Shown here one piece after another: positions 1 to 5,918 of a stretch of 5,918 nt of DNA (within the stretch, counting starts at the first letter, position 1; every line of letters begins with the position of its first letter). This DNA is from Gemmatimonadota bacterium (GTDB taxonomy: Bacteria; Gemmatimonadota; Gemmatimonadetes; Palauibacterales; Palauibacteraceae). Both the position numbers and the translations under genes were made by a program. The stretch is from the NCBI GenBank assembly GCA_030598525.1, contig JAUVPT010000112.1:1-5918 (forward strand), written 5' to 3'. The notes beneath the pieces were generated by a model, which saw nothing but the letters and a program-made list of their open reading frames with translations, did no database searches and was not told where the DNA came from.

Positions 1-2118
1 GACACTCGTCGTGGTATCGACCTGCAGGCTGACCTGTGCTCCGGGCGCGAAGAACACCTCCTTCGGCTGGTCGCGCAGGCGATCGGCTACGGGCAGGTTC
101 AGCCTCTCCGCTGCCCACGAGGCGGATCGACCGAGAGCCACCAGCGTTCCCCCGGCTTCCACGAAGGTGCGAAGCGCCTGCACGCCCGCTGACCCCAGGC
201 CTCCTGTGAATTCCACCGGCATCGATCCGGGTGCCCAACCTTCATCCAGCACCGACGGCTCTACGGACGGAAGCACGATGCTGGTAAACCGCCGCGCCAG
301 GTAGCCTTGCCTGATCTGCTGGTCATGCAGGGTGGCGTACGGGACTTCGTAACCGTCGAACAGCCAGCGCGTCCAGCCTTCGTCCGTTGCCGGGACCCAG
401 GGTTGATACAATCCCACCAGCAGTCCCGATCGCCCGGACAGACCTTCCACGTGCCGGGGCCGGAAAGAGGGCGTCCCTTCCAGCCGCTCCAAGTCGCCAC
501 GCGGCAACTGGTTCGTCGGCTCTGCCTGCACGCCGAGCAGCAGCGGCAGATTGTGCGCCGTGACGTCGTACGGTGCCTTCGGGGGACCACCCGGATACTC
601 CAGCCCGCCAGGGTAAGCCTGTGGAGCGAGAAGCATCTGGACGAACGCGGCGTAGGGCTGCCGCATATCGATGACCAGGCTCCCGGCCGGCCAGGTCGAC
701 GCGCCGGCCGTCAGATCGCTCGTGGAAATGTCGATCTCGACCTGCGCGGTCCGCAGTATCCTCGTCAGTTCGGCTATCCCCGACTCGTTGCCCTGGTCAG
801 CGGGCACCACCCAGGCTCTCGGCCATGCCGTCCACCCCTCGACTGCCCTCTCTCCCACCGAAACGAAGTTCTCGAGCCATGCCTCCCGGGAAGTGGCCGC
901 GCTTTGCAGTAGCGCGATAGCGCCGGCTTCCATGTACTCCAGGATGTCAGCCAAACTCCAACTGCCGCCCGGCCACGGCGCGGGGTGGTTCCAGGTCAGG
1001 TCGCCAGGGCCGTCCCGGTCCGCTGACTGGAGCTCGCCCGGCAGGACTTCGATGGGTGTCGCGAGACGGGCGCTCGCGGTCTCGCTCAAGATGCGCACTC
1101 CACCGTGGTAGTGCGCGTACGCCCGCGCCGGACTCCACGCGTCATAGCCGGCATTGACCGCGACGCCTTTCTTCCCCTGTCGCAGGAGTTTCCACGCGAT
1201 CGCGGTGCCGAGGGAGTTCGTCGCCGCCGTGAGCAGAGGGTCGACGTTGGGCTCGATCGGGTTCGTCCAGGGCGGGACGAAGTAGCGACTGCCGTAGGGA
1301 CCTTGCTGGTGGATGTCGTGCACGATCTGGGGGTGCCAGACGTTGTAGACTCGCTCTACGACGTTCCGGGTCTCTACCTGGGTGAACGAATACCAGTCCC
1401 GGTTGTTGTCGTGCCCCGTGTAGTGGTGGTATAGACGAGGGGGTGGCGATCCCTCCCAGGGCATTCCGATGGACTCTCGGTACCACTCGGCCACCATGTC
1501 CACGCCATCCGGATTCACCGATGGCACGATAAGAACCACGCACTCTCGCAGGACTTTCAACAAGGCAGAGTCCGTCGCCGCGGCCAGCCGGTACGCGAGA
1601 TTGAGGGGTACGAGCGATCCACCCACCTCCGTCGGGTGAATCGCCGACGTGACCAGGACCACGAGGCGGCCCGACCTGATCAGCTCCTCGCGCAGCCCTG
1701 GGCCGTCGATGCGGCGTGGGTCGGCCAGTTGCGCCTGCGTGGCGCGGAATCCTTCCAGGCGTGCGTGATTGGCCGGATCCGTGATGGTCAGCAGTACCAT
1801 CGGCCGGTCCAGCGTGCTCCGACCTATCGTGTCGAGGCGCACCCGGTCGCTCTGCGCGGCCAGCACCTCCAGGTAAGCGGTCATCTGGCTCCAGTCCACG
1901 ACCCTCCGGTCCTCACCGGGACGAAAGCCCAGGTGGACCTCCGGCGGATCCGGCGGCAATCGCACGGCGCGCGCGTCGCCAGTTTCCTGCGCCGAAGCGA
2001 ATCCCGCGAAGGCCACGATCGCGAGTCCAGCCAGGATTCCACGCGCCCGGCGATGCCCTGCGGCCCGGCCTGGAAACTCGACGTGCCCGGAAGGCTCAGA
2101 TGAAAAGTGACGGAACAT
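1..2118 (-). CDS. Secreted M14-family zinc carboxypeptidase with long C-terminal extension (3' end outside window)
   Basis: The minus strand is open from ATG at 2118 to base 1 (706 codons, no stop), so the C-terminus is missing. Residues about 23-43 form a signal peptide: a short Arg-rich stretch, a hydrophobic core, then Ala-Ser-Ala before Gln44. The protein is therefore probably exported. The catalytic domain spans roughly residues 60-350. Zinc ligands are H161 and E164 (HPTE) with the third His in HDIH (H267 or H270, by family pattern H270). Substrate-site motifs are NPDG (202-205) and NNRD (238-241). The catalytic Glu is E346 in ILSETAS. In M14 enzymes these residues remove C-terminal amino acids from peptides. 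Residues from about 370 form an extension; 567-706 look like a class I glutamine amidotransferase-like fold (LVGLY, then EGWTRW at 579-584, then VEAGGTLVALG), as in many large M14 homologues. The start overlaps the upstream HAD gene by 23 nt and has no clear Shine-Dalgarno, which suggests coupled translation. Family is secure; substrate is unknown. Confidence 0.93.
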   Translation of the reverse strand, partial: MFRHFSSEPSGHVEFPGRAAGHRRARGILAGLAIVAFAGFASAQETGDARAVRLPPDPPEVHLGFRPGEDRRVVDWSQMTAYLEVLAAQSDRVRLDTIGRSTLDRPMVLLTITDPANHARLEGFRATQAQLADPRRIDGPGLREELIRSGRLVVLVTSAIHPTEVGGSLVPLNLAYRLAAATDSALLKVLRECVVLIVPSVNPDGVDMVAEWYRESIGMPWEGSPPPRLYHHYTGHDNNRDWYSFTQVETRNVVERVYNVWHPQIVHDIHQQGPYGSRYFVPPWTNPIEPNVDPLLTAATNSLGTAIAWKLLRQGKKGVAVNAGYDAWSPARAYAHYHGGVRILSETASARLATPIEVLPGELQSADRDGPGDLTWNHPAPWPGGSWSLADILEYMEAGAIALLQSAATSREAWLENFVSVGERAVEGWTAWPRAWVVPADQGNESGIAELTRILRTAQVEIDISTSDLTAGASTWPAGSLVIDMRQPYAAFVQMLLAPQAYPGGLEYPGGPPKAPYDVTAHNLPLLLGVQAEPTNQLPRGDLERLEGTPSFRPRHVEGLSGRSGLLVGLYQPWVPATDEGWTRWLFDGYEVPYATLHDQQIRQGYLARRFTSIVLPSVEPSVLDEGWAPGSMPVEFTGGLGSAGVQALRTFVEAGGTLVALGRSASWAAERLNLPVADRLRDQPKEVFFAPGAQVSLQVDTTTSV

Positions 2119-2869
2119 CGGCCAATGTCGTGACAATGTGGTCGGGGCGTTGCTCGGGCGGAGCCTCATCCAGCAGCGCCTGGTCGAACTTGCCCGTTCG
2201 AACCTGGATCGTCACCAGGCCAGCCGCTCGTCCGCCCAGGACGTCCGTCTCCAGGTCGTCCCCCACCACGGCCAACCCCTGCCGCCGAATGCCGAGAAGG
2301 GAGGAGGCTGCGTCGAAGAACGCGGGAGACGGTTTTCCGACCAGTATCGCCTGTTGGCGGCTCGCATACTCCAGGGCCGCGACGAACGGACCCGCGTCCA
2401 ACGTGGGTCCCTGGTCGGTCAGCCAGAACCGGTTTCGGTGAATGGCCACCAATCGGGCGCCCGCACGCAGGCTGCGGAACCCCGCGTTGAGACGTTCGAA
2501 CGTGAACTCCGCGCCCAGATCACCAACCAGAACCGCGTCCGGCTGATCGTCCGTGATCTCGAAGCCCGCGAAGTCCTCCCGGGTCGAGTCAGCCACCAGC
2601 AGGTGGATCCGGCGCACTCCCTCGTCCCTCAGCCACCTGGCTGCCGCGACGGGCGCGCTGAAAATCTCGGACGGGTCCACGCGCAGACCCATCGAACCCA
2701 GCGAGGCGGAGATGTCGGACCGAGACATGCGACTCGTATTCGTGGTAAACAGAAAAGGAACGCCGCCGTCGCGCAGCCGATCAATCGCCCGGTCGGAGCC
2801 CGGAATCAGCTCACGCCCCAGGTAAACCGTGCCATCCAGATCGATCAACAGGCCTTCGATTGGCCCCAT
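2096..2869 (-). CDS. HAD-IIA family phosphatase (HDHD2/LHPP-like)
   Basis: A 257-residue HAD-superfamily hydrolase. Motif I is DLDGT (D10 nucleophile, D12 acid/base), motif II is TTNTS (42-46), the motif III Lys is K179 in VGKPSPAFF, and motif IV is VVGDDLETD with D204, D205 and D209 for Mg2+. Residues between motifs II and III (about 75-175) are the C2 cap typical of subclass IIA. The length and the TGKF segment near the C-terminus match HDHD2, LHPP and the NagD/AraL group, which hydrolyse small phosphate esters or phosphoramidates. The exact substrate cannot be read from the sequence. No signal peptide is seen, so it is presumably cytoplasmic. The open frame extends upstream to an ATG at 2929, but ATG 2869 is chosen because GAGAGG lies 7 nt before it and the HAD core starts at once (MGPIEGLLIDLDGT). 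The gene is first in a two-gene minus-strand unit with the M14 peptidase and is divergent from the DUF1015 gene. Confidence 0.92.
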   Translation of the reverse strand: MGPIEGLLIDLDGTVYLGRELIPGSDRAIDRLRDGGVPFLFTTNTSRMSRSDISASLGSMGLRVDPSEIFSAPVAAARWLRDEGVRRIHLLVADSTREDFAGFEITDDQPDAVLVGDLGAEFTFERLNAGFRSLRAGARLVAIHRNRFWLTDQGPTLDAGPFVAALEYASRQQAILVGKPSPAFFDAASSLLGIRRQGLAVVGDDLETDVLGGRAAGLVTIQVRTGKFDQALLDEAPPEQRPDHIVTTLADVPSLFI

Positions 2870-2876
2870 CCTGTGA

Positions 2877-2882
2877 CCTCTC
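2877..2882 (-). promoter_or_regulatory. Ribosome binding site of the HAD phosphatase gene
   Basis: GAGAGG on the minus strand, 7 nt before ATG 2869. It decides between this start and the in-frame ATG at 2929, which would add 20 residues with no family resemblance. Confidence 0.7.
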
Positions 2883-3059
2883 GCTCCGCTCCACGTCTCA
2901 TAATCGGTCCCGGTCCCGGCGTCGTCCACATCGATTCCCTTGCGACCCGGTGTCCCGCCAGCGATGCTTGCGGCTCGAGCCAGGACCTCAACGAATGCTC
3001 GAGCGACAGCGGTACTATTGAGACAGTGGAGTTTTCACCGCAACCGATCGAAGAAAACC

Positions 3060-3067
3060 GGAAGGGA
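3060..3067 (+). promoter_or_regulatory. Ribosome binding site of the DUF1015 gene
   Basis: GGAAGGGA lies just upstream of GTG 3071 and is much stronger than anything before the other in-frame GTG at 3026. Together with family alignment it places the start at 3071. Confidence 0.65.
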
Positions 3068-3070
3068 ACC

Positions 3071-4318
3071 GTGCCCGAACTCGCCTCGTTCTCAGCGCTC
3101 CGCTTCAGTCCCTCCGCCGGTGACCTCTCGCCCCTTCTCGCCCCTCCGTATGACGTCATCGACGCCGCGGACGCCGCGGCGCTCAAGAATCGAAGCGAGC
3201 ACAATTGCGTGCGACTGATTCTCCCGGACGGCTCGCCGGACGACCGCTATGCCAATGCAGCTGCTACACTTCGGCAATGGATTCTCGAGGGAGTTCTCGA
3301 CGTCGATCCGGAGCCCTCGGTGTACGTTTACCGGCAGCGGTTCGAGGCGGACGGGCGGGCATGCGAGCGGCTGGCCATTTTCGCGGCCGTCCGGCTCAGC
3401 CCCTTCGGTGAAGGCGAGGTTCTGCCGCACGAACGCACTCACGCCGGCCCGAAAAAGGACCGCCTGGCCCTTACCCTGGCGACCCGCACCCAGCTGTCAC
3501 CGATCTTCCTGGTCGCACGCGACGCAGATGGAAGGCTGTACGACCTGGAGCGCGAGCTCGTCCGGACGGTTCCCGATGTCGAAGCGGCCACTCCGGACGG
3601 AATCCGGCATTCGATGTGGGTAGTATCGGGCGAGACAGGCGACGCACTCCTGTCGGCGGCCAGTTCACAGCCCCTCCTGATCGCGGACGGCCACCACAGG
3701 TACGAGACGGCCCTTGTAGCCGCCGAGGCGCTTGGTGATAGCGTAAAGGCGGCCTATCTACTGGTATGTGTCGTCAGTCAGGTGGATCCGGGACTGGTAG
3801 TCCGCCCGACCCATCGCATTCTCTCCCGGCCGCCGGTGAGCTGCGACGGACCGTTCGACTGGGTCTCGACCCTCGCCGATTCCTTCGAGCTCAAGGAACT
3901 GGGCGCCCTGTCTCCTTCGGAGGCCGAGCAGCGAGTCGCGTCGGCCGCGCCCGGCTCGATTATCGTCGCTCTCCCGGGCGGCGCCGGGAACTGGTTGGCT
4001 TCCGCCCGGTCTGACGCGCTCGCTCGGGCCAGCATCCCCTCCGAGCGTGCAAGGATCGCCCCCGTCGTGTTCGACGAACTGGTGCTGGGGGCTCTCTACG
4101 GGCTCGAGGTCGACAAGGCCTCGGATGAAGGACTCCTCTCGTACTCGCGCAGCCCCGACGGGGCGGCTTCCGTACCCGGCGGCGGGTGTGGGTTCATTCT
4201 CCCGCCGGTTTCCCTCGAGGACGTATGGGCCACTGCGGCTCGCGGAGGCCGACTCCCTCCCAAGTCAACGTATTTCGAACCGAAGATGCCGTCAGGTCTA
4301 CTGTTTCGGCCTCTTTGA
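3071..4318 (+). CDS. DUF1015 family protein, possible ParB-like-fold nucleotide-dependent enzyme
   Basis: A 415-residue protein matching the DUF1015 family along its whole length. Near the N-terminus is APPYDVI (24-30), followed by NRSEHNCVRLILPDG. In the middle is IADGHHRYETAL (204-215), the most conserved block of the family. The C-terminus carries PPKSTYFEPKMPSGL (396-410), also a hallmark. Length agrees with the usual 400-430 residues. No signal peptide or membrane segment is seen, so it is probably cytoplasmic. The frame is open upstream to 2138, but that part is antisense to the HAD gene. GTG 3071 is preferred for its Shine-Dalgarno and because family members start with a similar Pro-Glu-Leu/Ile segment; GTG 3026 would add 15 residues. 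The biochemical role is not established to my knowledge. DGHHR resembles the GxxR nucleotide-binding motif of ParB-like proteins, which is an inference. The MqnD-family gene follows 77 bp downstream on the same strand and may be co-transcribed. Confidence 0.92.
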   Translation: MPELASFSALRFSPSAGDLSPLLAPPYDVIDAADAAALKNRSEHNCVRLILPDGSPDDRYANAAATLRQWILEGVLDVDPEPSVYVYRQRFEADGRACERLAIFAAVRLSPFGEGEVLPHERTHAGPKKDRLALTLATRTQLSPIFLVARDADGRLYDLERELVRTVPDVEAATPDGIRHSMWVVSGETGDALLSAASSQPLLIADGHHRYETALVAAEALGDSVKAAYLLVCVVSQVDPGLVVRPTHRILSRPPVSCDGPFDWVSTLADSFELKELGALSPSEAEQRVASAAPGSIIVALPGGAGNWLASARSDALARASIPSERARIAPVVFDELVLGALYGLEVDKASDEGLLSYSRSPDGAASVPGGGCGFILPPVSLEDVWATAARGGRLPPKSTYFEPKMPSGLLFRPL

Positions 4319-4395
4319 GTCCAGGCCAGGATTCGGGCGACCGGTTGGCAGACGGTGTTTGCCGCGGCTCGCGGGGCGGCATACCTTCGGGCGCC

Positions 4396-5256
4396 ATGAA
4401 TACGACTGAGTCTGGCCGGGGTTCCCGGCGGGTGATACGCGTCGCGCATAGTCCTGATTCGGACGATGCCTTCATGTTTTTCGGTCTGGCTTCCGGTGAG
4501 ATCGACACGGCCGAACTGGACTTCGAGCACGAGCTCCAGGGAATCCAGGAGCTCAACGAGCGGGCCATGCGTGGTGAGCTCGAGGTCACGGCAGTGTCCA
4601 TTCACGCCTACGCCTACCTGACCGACCGCTACATCCTGCTGCCCCACGGGGCCAGTATGGGCGAGGGATACGGACCGAAACTCGTGAGCCGGGCGCCCAT
4701 GGACCGGAATGCGATCCGCTCGAGCACCATCGCGATTCCCGGAGAACTCACCTCCGCCTACCTGGCCCTCAAGCTGTGGGAACCGGCGGCGCGCACGGTG
4801 GTCATGCCGTTCGACGAAATCCTTGAAGCGGTCCGCGATGGGCAGGTGGACGTAGGACTGATCATCCACGAGGGCCAGCTCACGTACGCCGATGAGGACC
4901 TGGTCCTCCTGGAAGACCTCGGTCGATGGTGGAAAGAAGAGACAGGTCTACCTCTTCCGCTGGGAGGCAACGTCATTCGACGTGACCTGGGAGCCGATCT
5001 CATCCCGCGCGTATCGGACTACCTGCGACGCAGCATCGCGTTTTCGCTGGACCACCGCGAGCGGGCCATGGACTACGCGATGGGTTTTGCCCGGGGTCTC
5101 GATCGTGGGACTGCCGATGAGTTCGTGGGGATGTACGTGAACCAGCGCACCCTGGAATACGGTCCGGACGGACGCGAAGCCGTGCACCTGTTTCTCGAGC
5201 GGGGCGTCCAGGCGGGGCTCCTGCCAGGACCGGTACGGGTCGAGTTCGCCGACTAA
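4396..5256 (+). CDS. mqnD: MqnD-family protein, putative 1,4-dihydroxy-6-naphthoate synthase (futalosine menaquinone pathway)
   Basis: A 286-residue member of the MqnA/MqnD (VitK2_biosynth) family, which has a periplasmic-binding-protein-like fold. MqnD converts cyclic dehypoxanthine futalosine to 1,4-dihydroxy-6-naphthoate in menaquinone synthesis. Features matching Thermus MqnD from memory are IAIPGELTSAYLAL, then GLIIHE with H158 (the expected catalytic His), LGRWWKEETGLPLPLGG, IRRDLG, and the C-terminal MYVNQRTLEYG. Length is normal and no signal peptide is seen, so it should be cytoplasmic rather than a transport binding protein. One departure is the N-terminal signature: SPDSDDAF (19-26) replaces the usual SPCPNDTF. 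Function as MqnD is therefore likely but not certain. ATG 4396 has only a weak G-rich upstream stretch. GTG 4432 would remove 12 residues and start right before the conserved IRVAHSP, and is a real alternative. No other mqn genes are in the window. The stop overlaps that of the convergent PIN gene. Confidence 0.82.
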   Translation: MNTTESGRGSRRVIRVAHSPDSDDAFMFFGLASGEIDTAELDFEHELQGIQELNERAMRGELEVTAVSIHAYAYLTDRYILLPHGASMGEGYGPKLVSRAPMDRNAIRSSTIAIPGELTSAYLALKLWEPAARTVVMPFDEILEAVRDGQVDVGLIIHEGQLTYADEDLVLLEDLGRWWKEETGLPLPLGGNVIRRDLGADLIPRVSDYLRRSIAFSLDHRERAMDYAMGFARGLDRGTADEFVGMYVNQRTLEYGPDGREAVHLFLERGVQAGLLPGPVRVEFAD

Positions 5257-5738
5257 GGCGCCGCCGGCCCGTCGCTTTCACCCCGCCGGTACGCGTCCAG
5301 TTGGGCCACGCCGAGTCCGGCGATCCGGCGAAGCGTCGAACGCCGGGTCACGTAGATCTCCGAGTCGCCAGCCAGGGCCGTAGCAATTTGAATGGCCCGG
5401 GAAAGTTCGCCTCCGATCTGGGCTTTCACCTGGGCTGCCTGCCGGGCAATCGTCGCTGACACCGGTCCGATCTCCAGCCCGTGCACGGCCGCCAACAGCA
5501 TCTCCACCCGTTCCGCCACTGCCTCGTGTCCAGAGCGATAAGGCTCTACGAGAAGTTGGTAGATCGTGATGGCTGATGTGAATGCAGTGAAATCCCGGTC
5601 CCGCAGACCTCCCAGAACCACACGAGTGAGAGGTAGGTACCTGGGGTCGCCGACGAGATGCAGAGCCAGAACACTTGCATCTACATATACGATACCGGCT
5701 TCAGCCAGGACCTTGCGGAAGGCGGCGGTCTCATTCAC
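5253..5738 (-). CDS. VapC-like PIN-domain protein with degenerate active site
   Basis: A 161-residue PIN-domain protein, the toxin position of an AbrB/VapC-type toxin-antitoxin pair. Active VapC toxins are Mg2+-dependent ribonucleases with four acidic residues. Here the first is present (D20 in VYVDAS). The residue at the second position appears to be Q61 (TSAITIYQLLVEPYRSG, where homologues have ELLV). The third is R114 (LSRAIQIATAL, usually PDAIQLATAL). The fourth region reads VTRRSTLRR (130-138) where VTNDRRLRR is common. E65 lies nearby and might substitute. Fold and family are well supported; nuclease activity is doubtful. GTG 5738 is chosen because GGAGG lies 6 nt upstream and the start overlaps the antitoxin stop. 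An upstream in-frame ATG at 5798 would run deep into the antitoxin gene. The 3' end overlaps the convergent mqnD-like gene by 4 bp. Confidence 0.87.
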   Translation of the reverse strand: MNETAAFRKVLAEAGIVYVDASVLALHLVGDPRYLPLTRVVLGGLRDRDFTAFTSAITIYQLLVEPYRSGHEAVAERVEMLLAAVHGLEIGPVSATIARQAAQVKAQIGGELSRAIQIATALAGDSEIYVTRRSTLRRIAGLGVAQLDAYRRGESDGPAAP

Positions 5739-5918
5739 CGCGTGCCTCCACCCACAACCCGCCCCCTGCATCGGTCGATCCGGAGAGAAGACCCTCAAGC
5801 TCGGTCACCACGTCGTGCGGCTCGGCCCGCATCTCGATGACGTCTCCCATCACCGTTACGAGAAGCCTGTCCCCGGGCCGCAGGCCCAGCGCCTCCCGGG
5901 CTTCCCGCGGCACTACGA
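5731..5918 (-). CDS. AbrB/SpoVT-family antitoxin, N-terminus outside window
   Basis: The visible 61 residues run from the window edge to TGA at 5733-5731. They begin in the DNA-binding half of a SpoVT-AbrB swapped-hairpin domain: VVPREAREALGLRPGDRL, followed by VTVMGDVIEM, matching the usual IPKEVREALGLKPGD pattern. The true start lies beyond base 5918, since about 10-15 residues of the domain are missing; an apparent GTG at 5913 falls inside the conserved strand. The acidic, Gly-rich tail of about 35 residues (DVVTELEGLL onward) is where such antitoxins wrap the partner toxin. It overlaps the PIN gene by 8 nt, so the two are probably translationally coupled. Family members bind their own promoter and repress the pair, but that promoter is not in the window. 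Family call is confident. Confidence 0.88.
   Translation of the reverse strand, partial: VVPREAREALGLRPGDRLLVTVMGDVIEMRAEPHDVVTELEGLLSGSTDAGGGLWVEARGE
5745..5749 (-). promoter_or_regulatory. Ribosome binding site of the PIN gene
   Basis: GGAGG on the minus strand, 6 nt before GTG 5738 and inside the end of the antitoxin coding region. It fixes the PIN start and indicates that both genes are on one transcript. Confidence 0.7.

Larger units (their letters stand above)
2870..3070. other. Divergent intergenic region, probable double promoter
   Basis: About 200 bp separate the start codons of the HAD gene (minus) and the DUF1015 gene (plus), so promoters for both units should lie here. The only fair candidate I see is TACTAT at 3013-3018 on the plus strand, a good -10 hexamer in otherwise GC-rich DNA. 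The hexamer 17 bp upstream (AACGAA) is a poor -35. Transcription from it would begin near 3025 and give a leader of about 45 nt. No convincing operator, riboswitch or terminator is visible. Confidence 0.45.

Noticed and set aside
307..912. Plus-strand open frames of 97-201 codons within the first 2.1 kb
   Set aside because: The minus strand carries a continuous M14 peptidase with all motifs in order, so these are its shadows.
2138..3070. Long plus-strand open frame upstream of and in frame with the DUF1015 gene
   Set aside because: It is antisense to the HAD phosphatase, its translation is Arg/Gln-rich and matches no family, and DUF1015 homologues begin near 3071. The openness is a by-product of high GC codon bias.
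3161..3181. Short tandem repeat GACGCCGCG
   Set aside because: Two copies only, inside coding sequence for Asp-Ala-Ala repeats; it fits codon bias.
4319..4395. Possible terminator or hairpin between the DUF1015 and mqnD-like genes
   Set aside because: Only short GC-rich self-complementary words such as GCCGCGGC occur, with no stable stem followed by a T run.
4096..4869. 257-codon minus-strand open frame across the DUF1015/mqnD junction
   Set aside because: It is antisense to two well-supported genes, has low-complexity composition and no recognisable domain.
1..5918. Search for tRNA, rRNA, CRISPR arrays, insertion-sequence ends or attachment sites
   Set aside because: Nothing convincing was seen: no repeated spacer pattern, no transposase motifs, no tRNA-like T-loop consensus with matching stems.

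Overview
This is a GC-rich bacterial chromosomal window with six protein genes packed onto both strands. There are no RNA genes, insertion sequences or CRISPR. Several traits fit Gemmatimonadota or a similar high-GC, menaquinone-using soil or marine lineage: frequent GTG starts, a large secreted M14 zinc carboxypeptidase of the type with a long C-terminal extension, and an MqnD-family (futalosine menaquinone pathway) protein. The phylum is an inference from gene content, not a measured result.

Left part (1-2869, minus strand): a two-gene unit read right to left. First comes a HAD-IIA phosphatase of the HDHD2/LHPP type (2869-2096). Its last codons overlap by 23 nt with the start of a secreted M14 carboxypeptidase (2118 leftwards), whose 3' end lies outside the window. 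All M14 zinc and catalytic residues are present. The carboxypeptidase is easy to miss because it has no stop codon inside the window.

Middle (2870-3070): a divergent intergenic region of about 200 bp that should hold the promoters for the minus-strand unit and the plus-strand unit.

Right-middle (3071-5256, plus strand): a DUF1015 protein followed 77 bp later by the MqnD-family protein. DUF1015 proteins have no firmly assigned function that I know of, but the central Asp-Gly-His-His-Arg motif resembles the GxxR nucleotide-binding motif of ParB/sulfiredoxin-like folds.

Right end (5253-5918, minus strand): an AbrB-type antitoxin gene, cut by the window edge, overlaps by 8 nt a VapC-like PIN gene. 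The PIN gene meets the mqnD-like gene tail to tail with overlapping stop codons. The PIN protein appears to lack three of the four acidic positions expected in an active PIN nuclease. This is the most unusual signal in the window. I see no clear evidence for a wholly new multi-gene system; the rest is a compact mixture of housekeeping and accessory genes.
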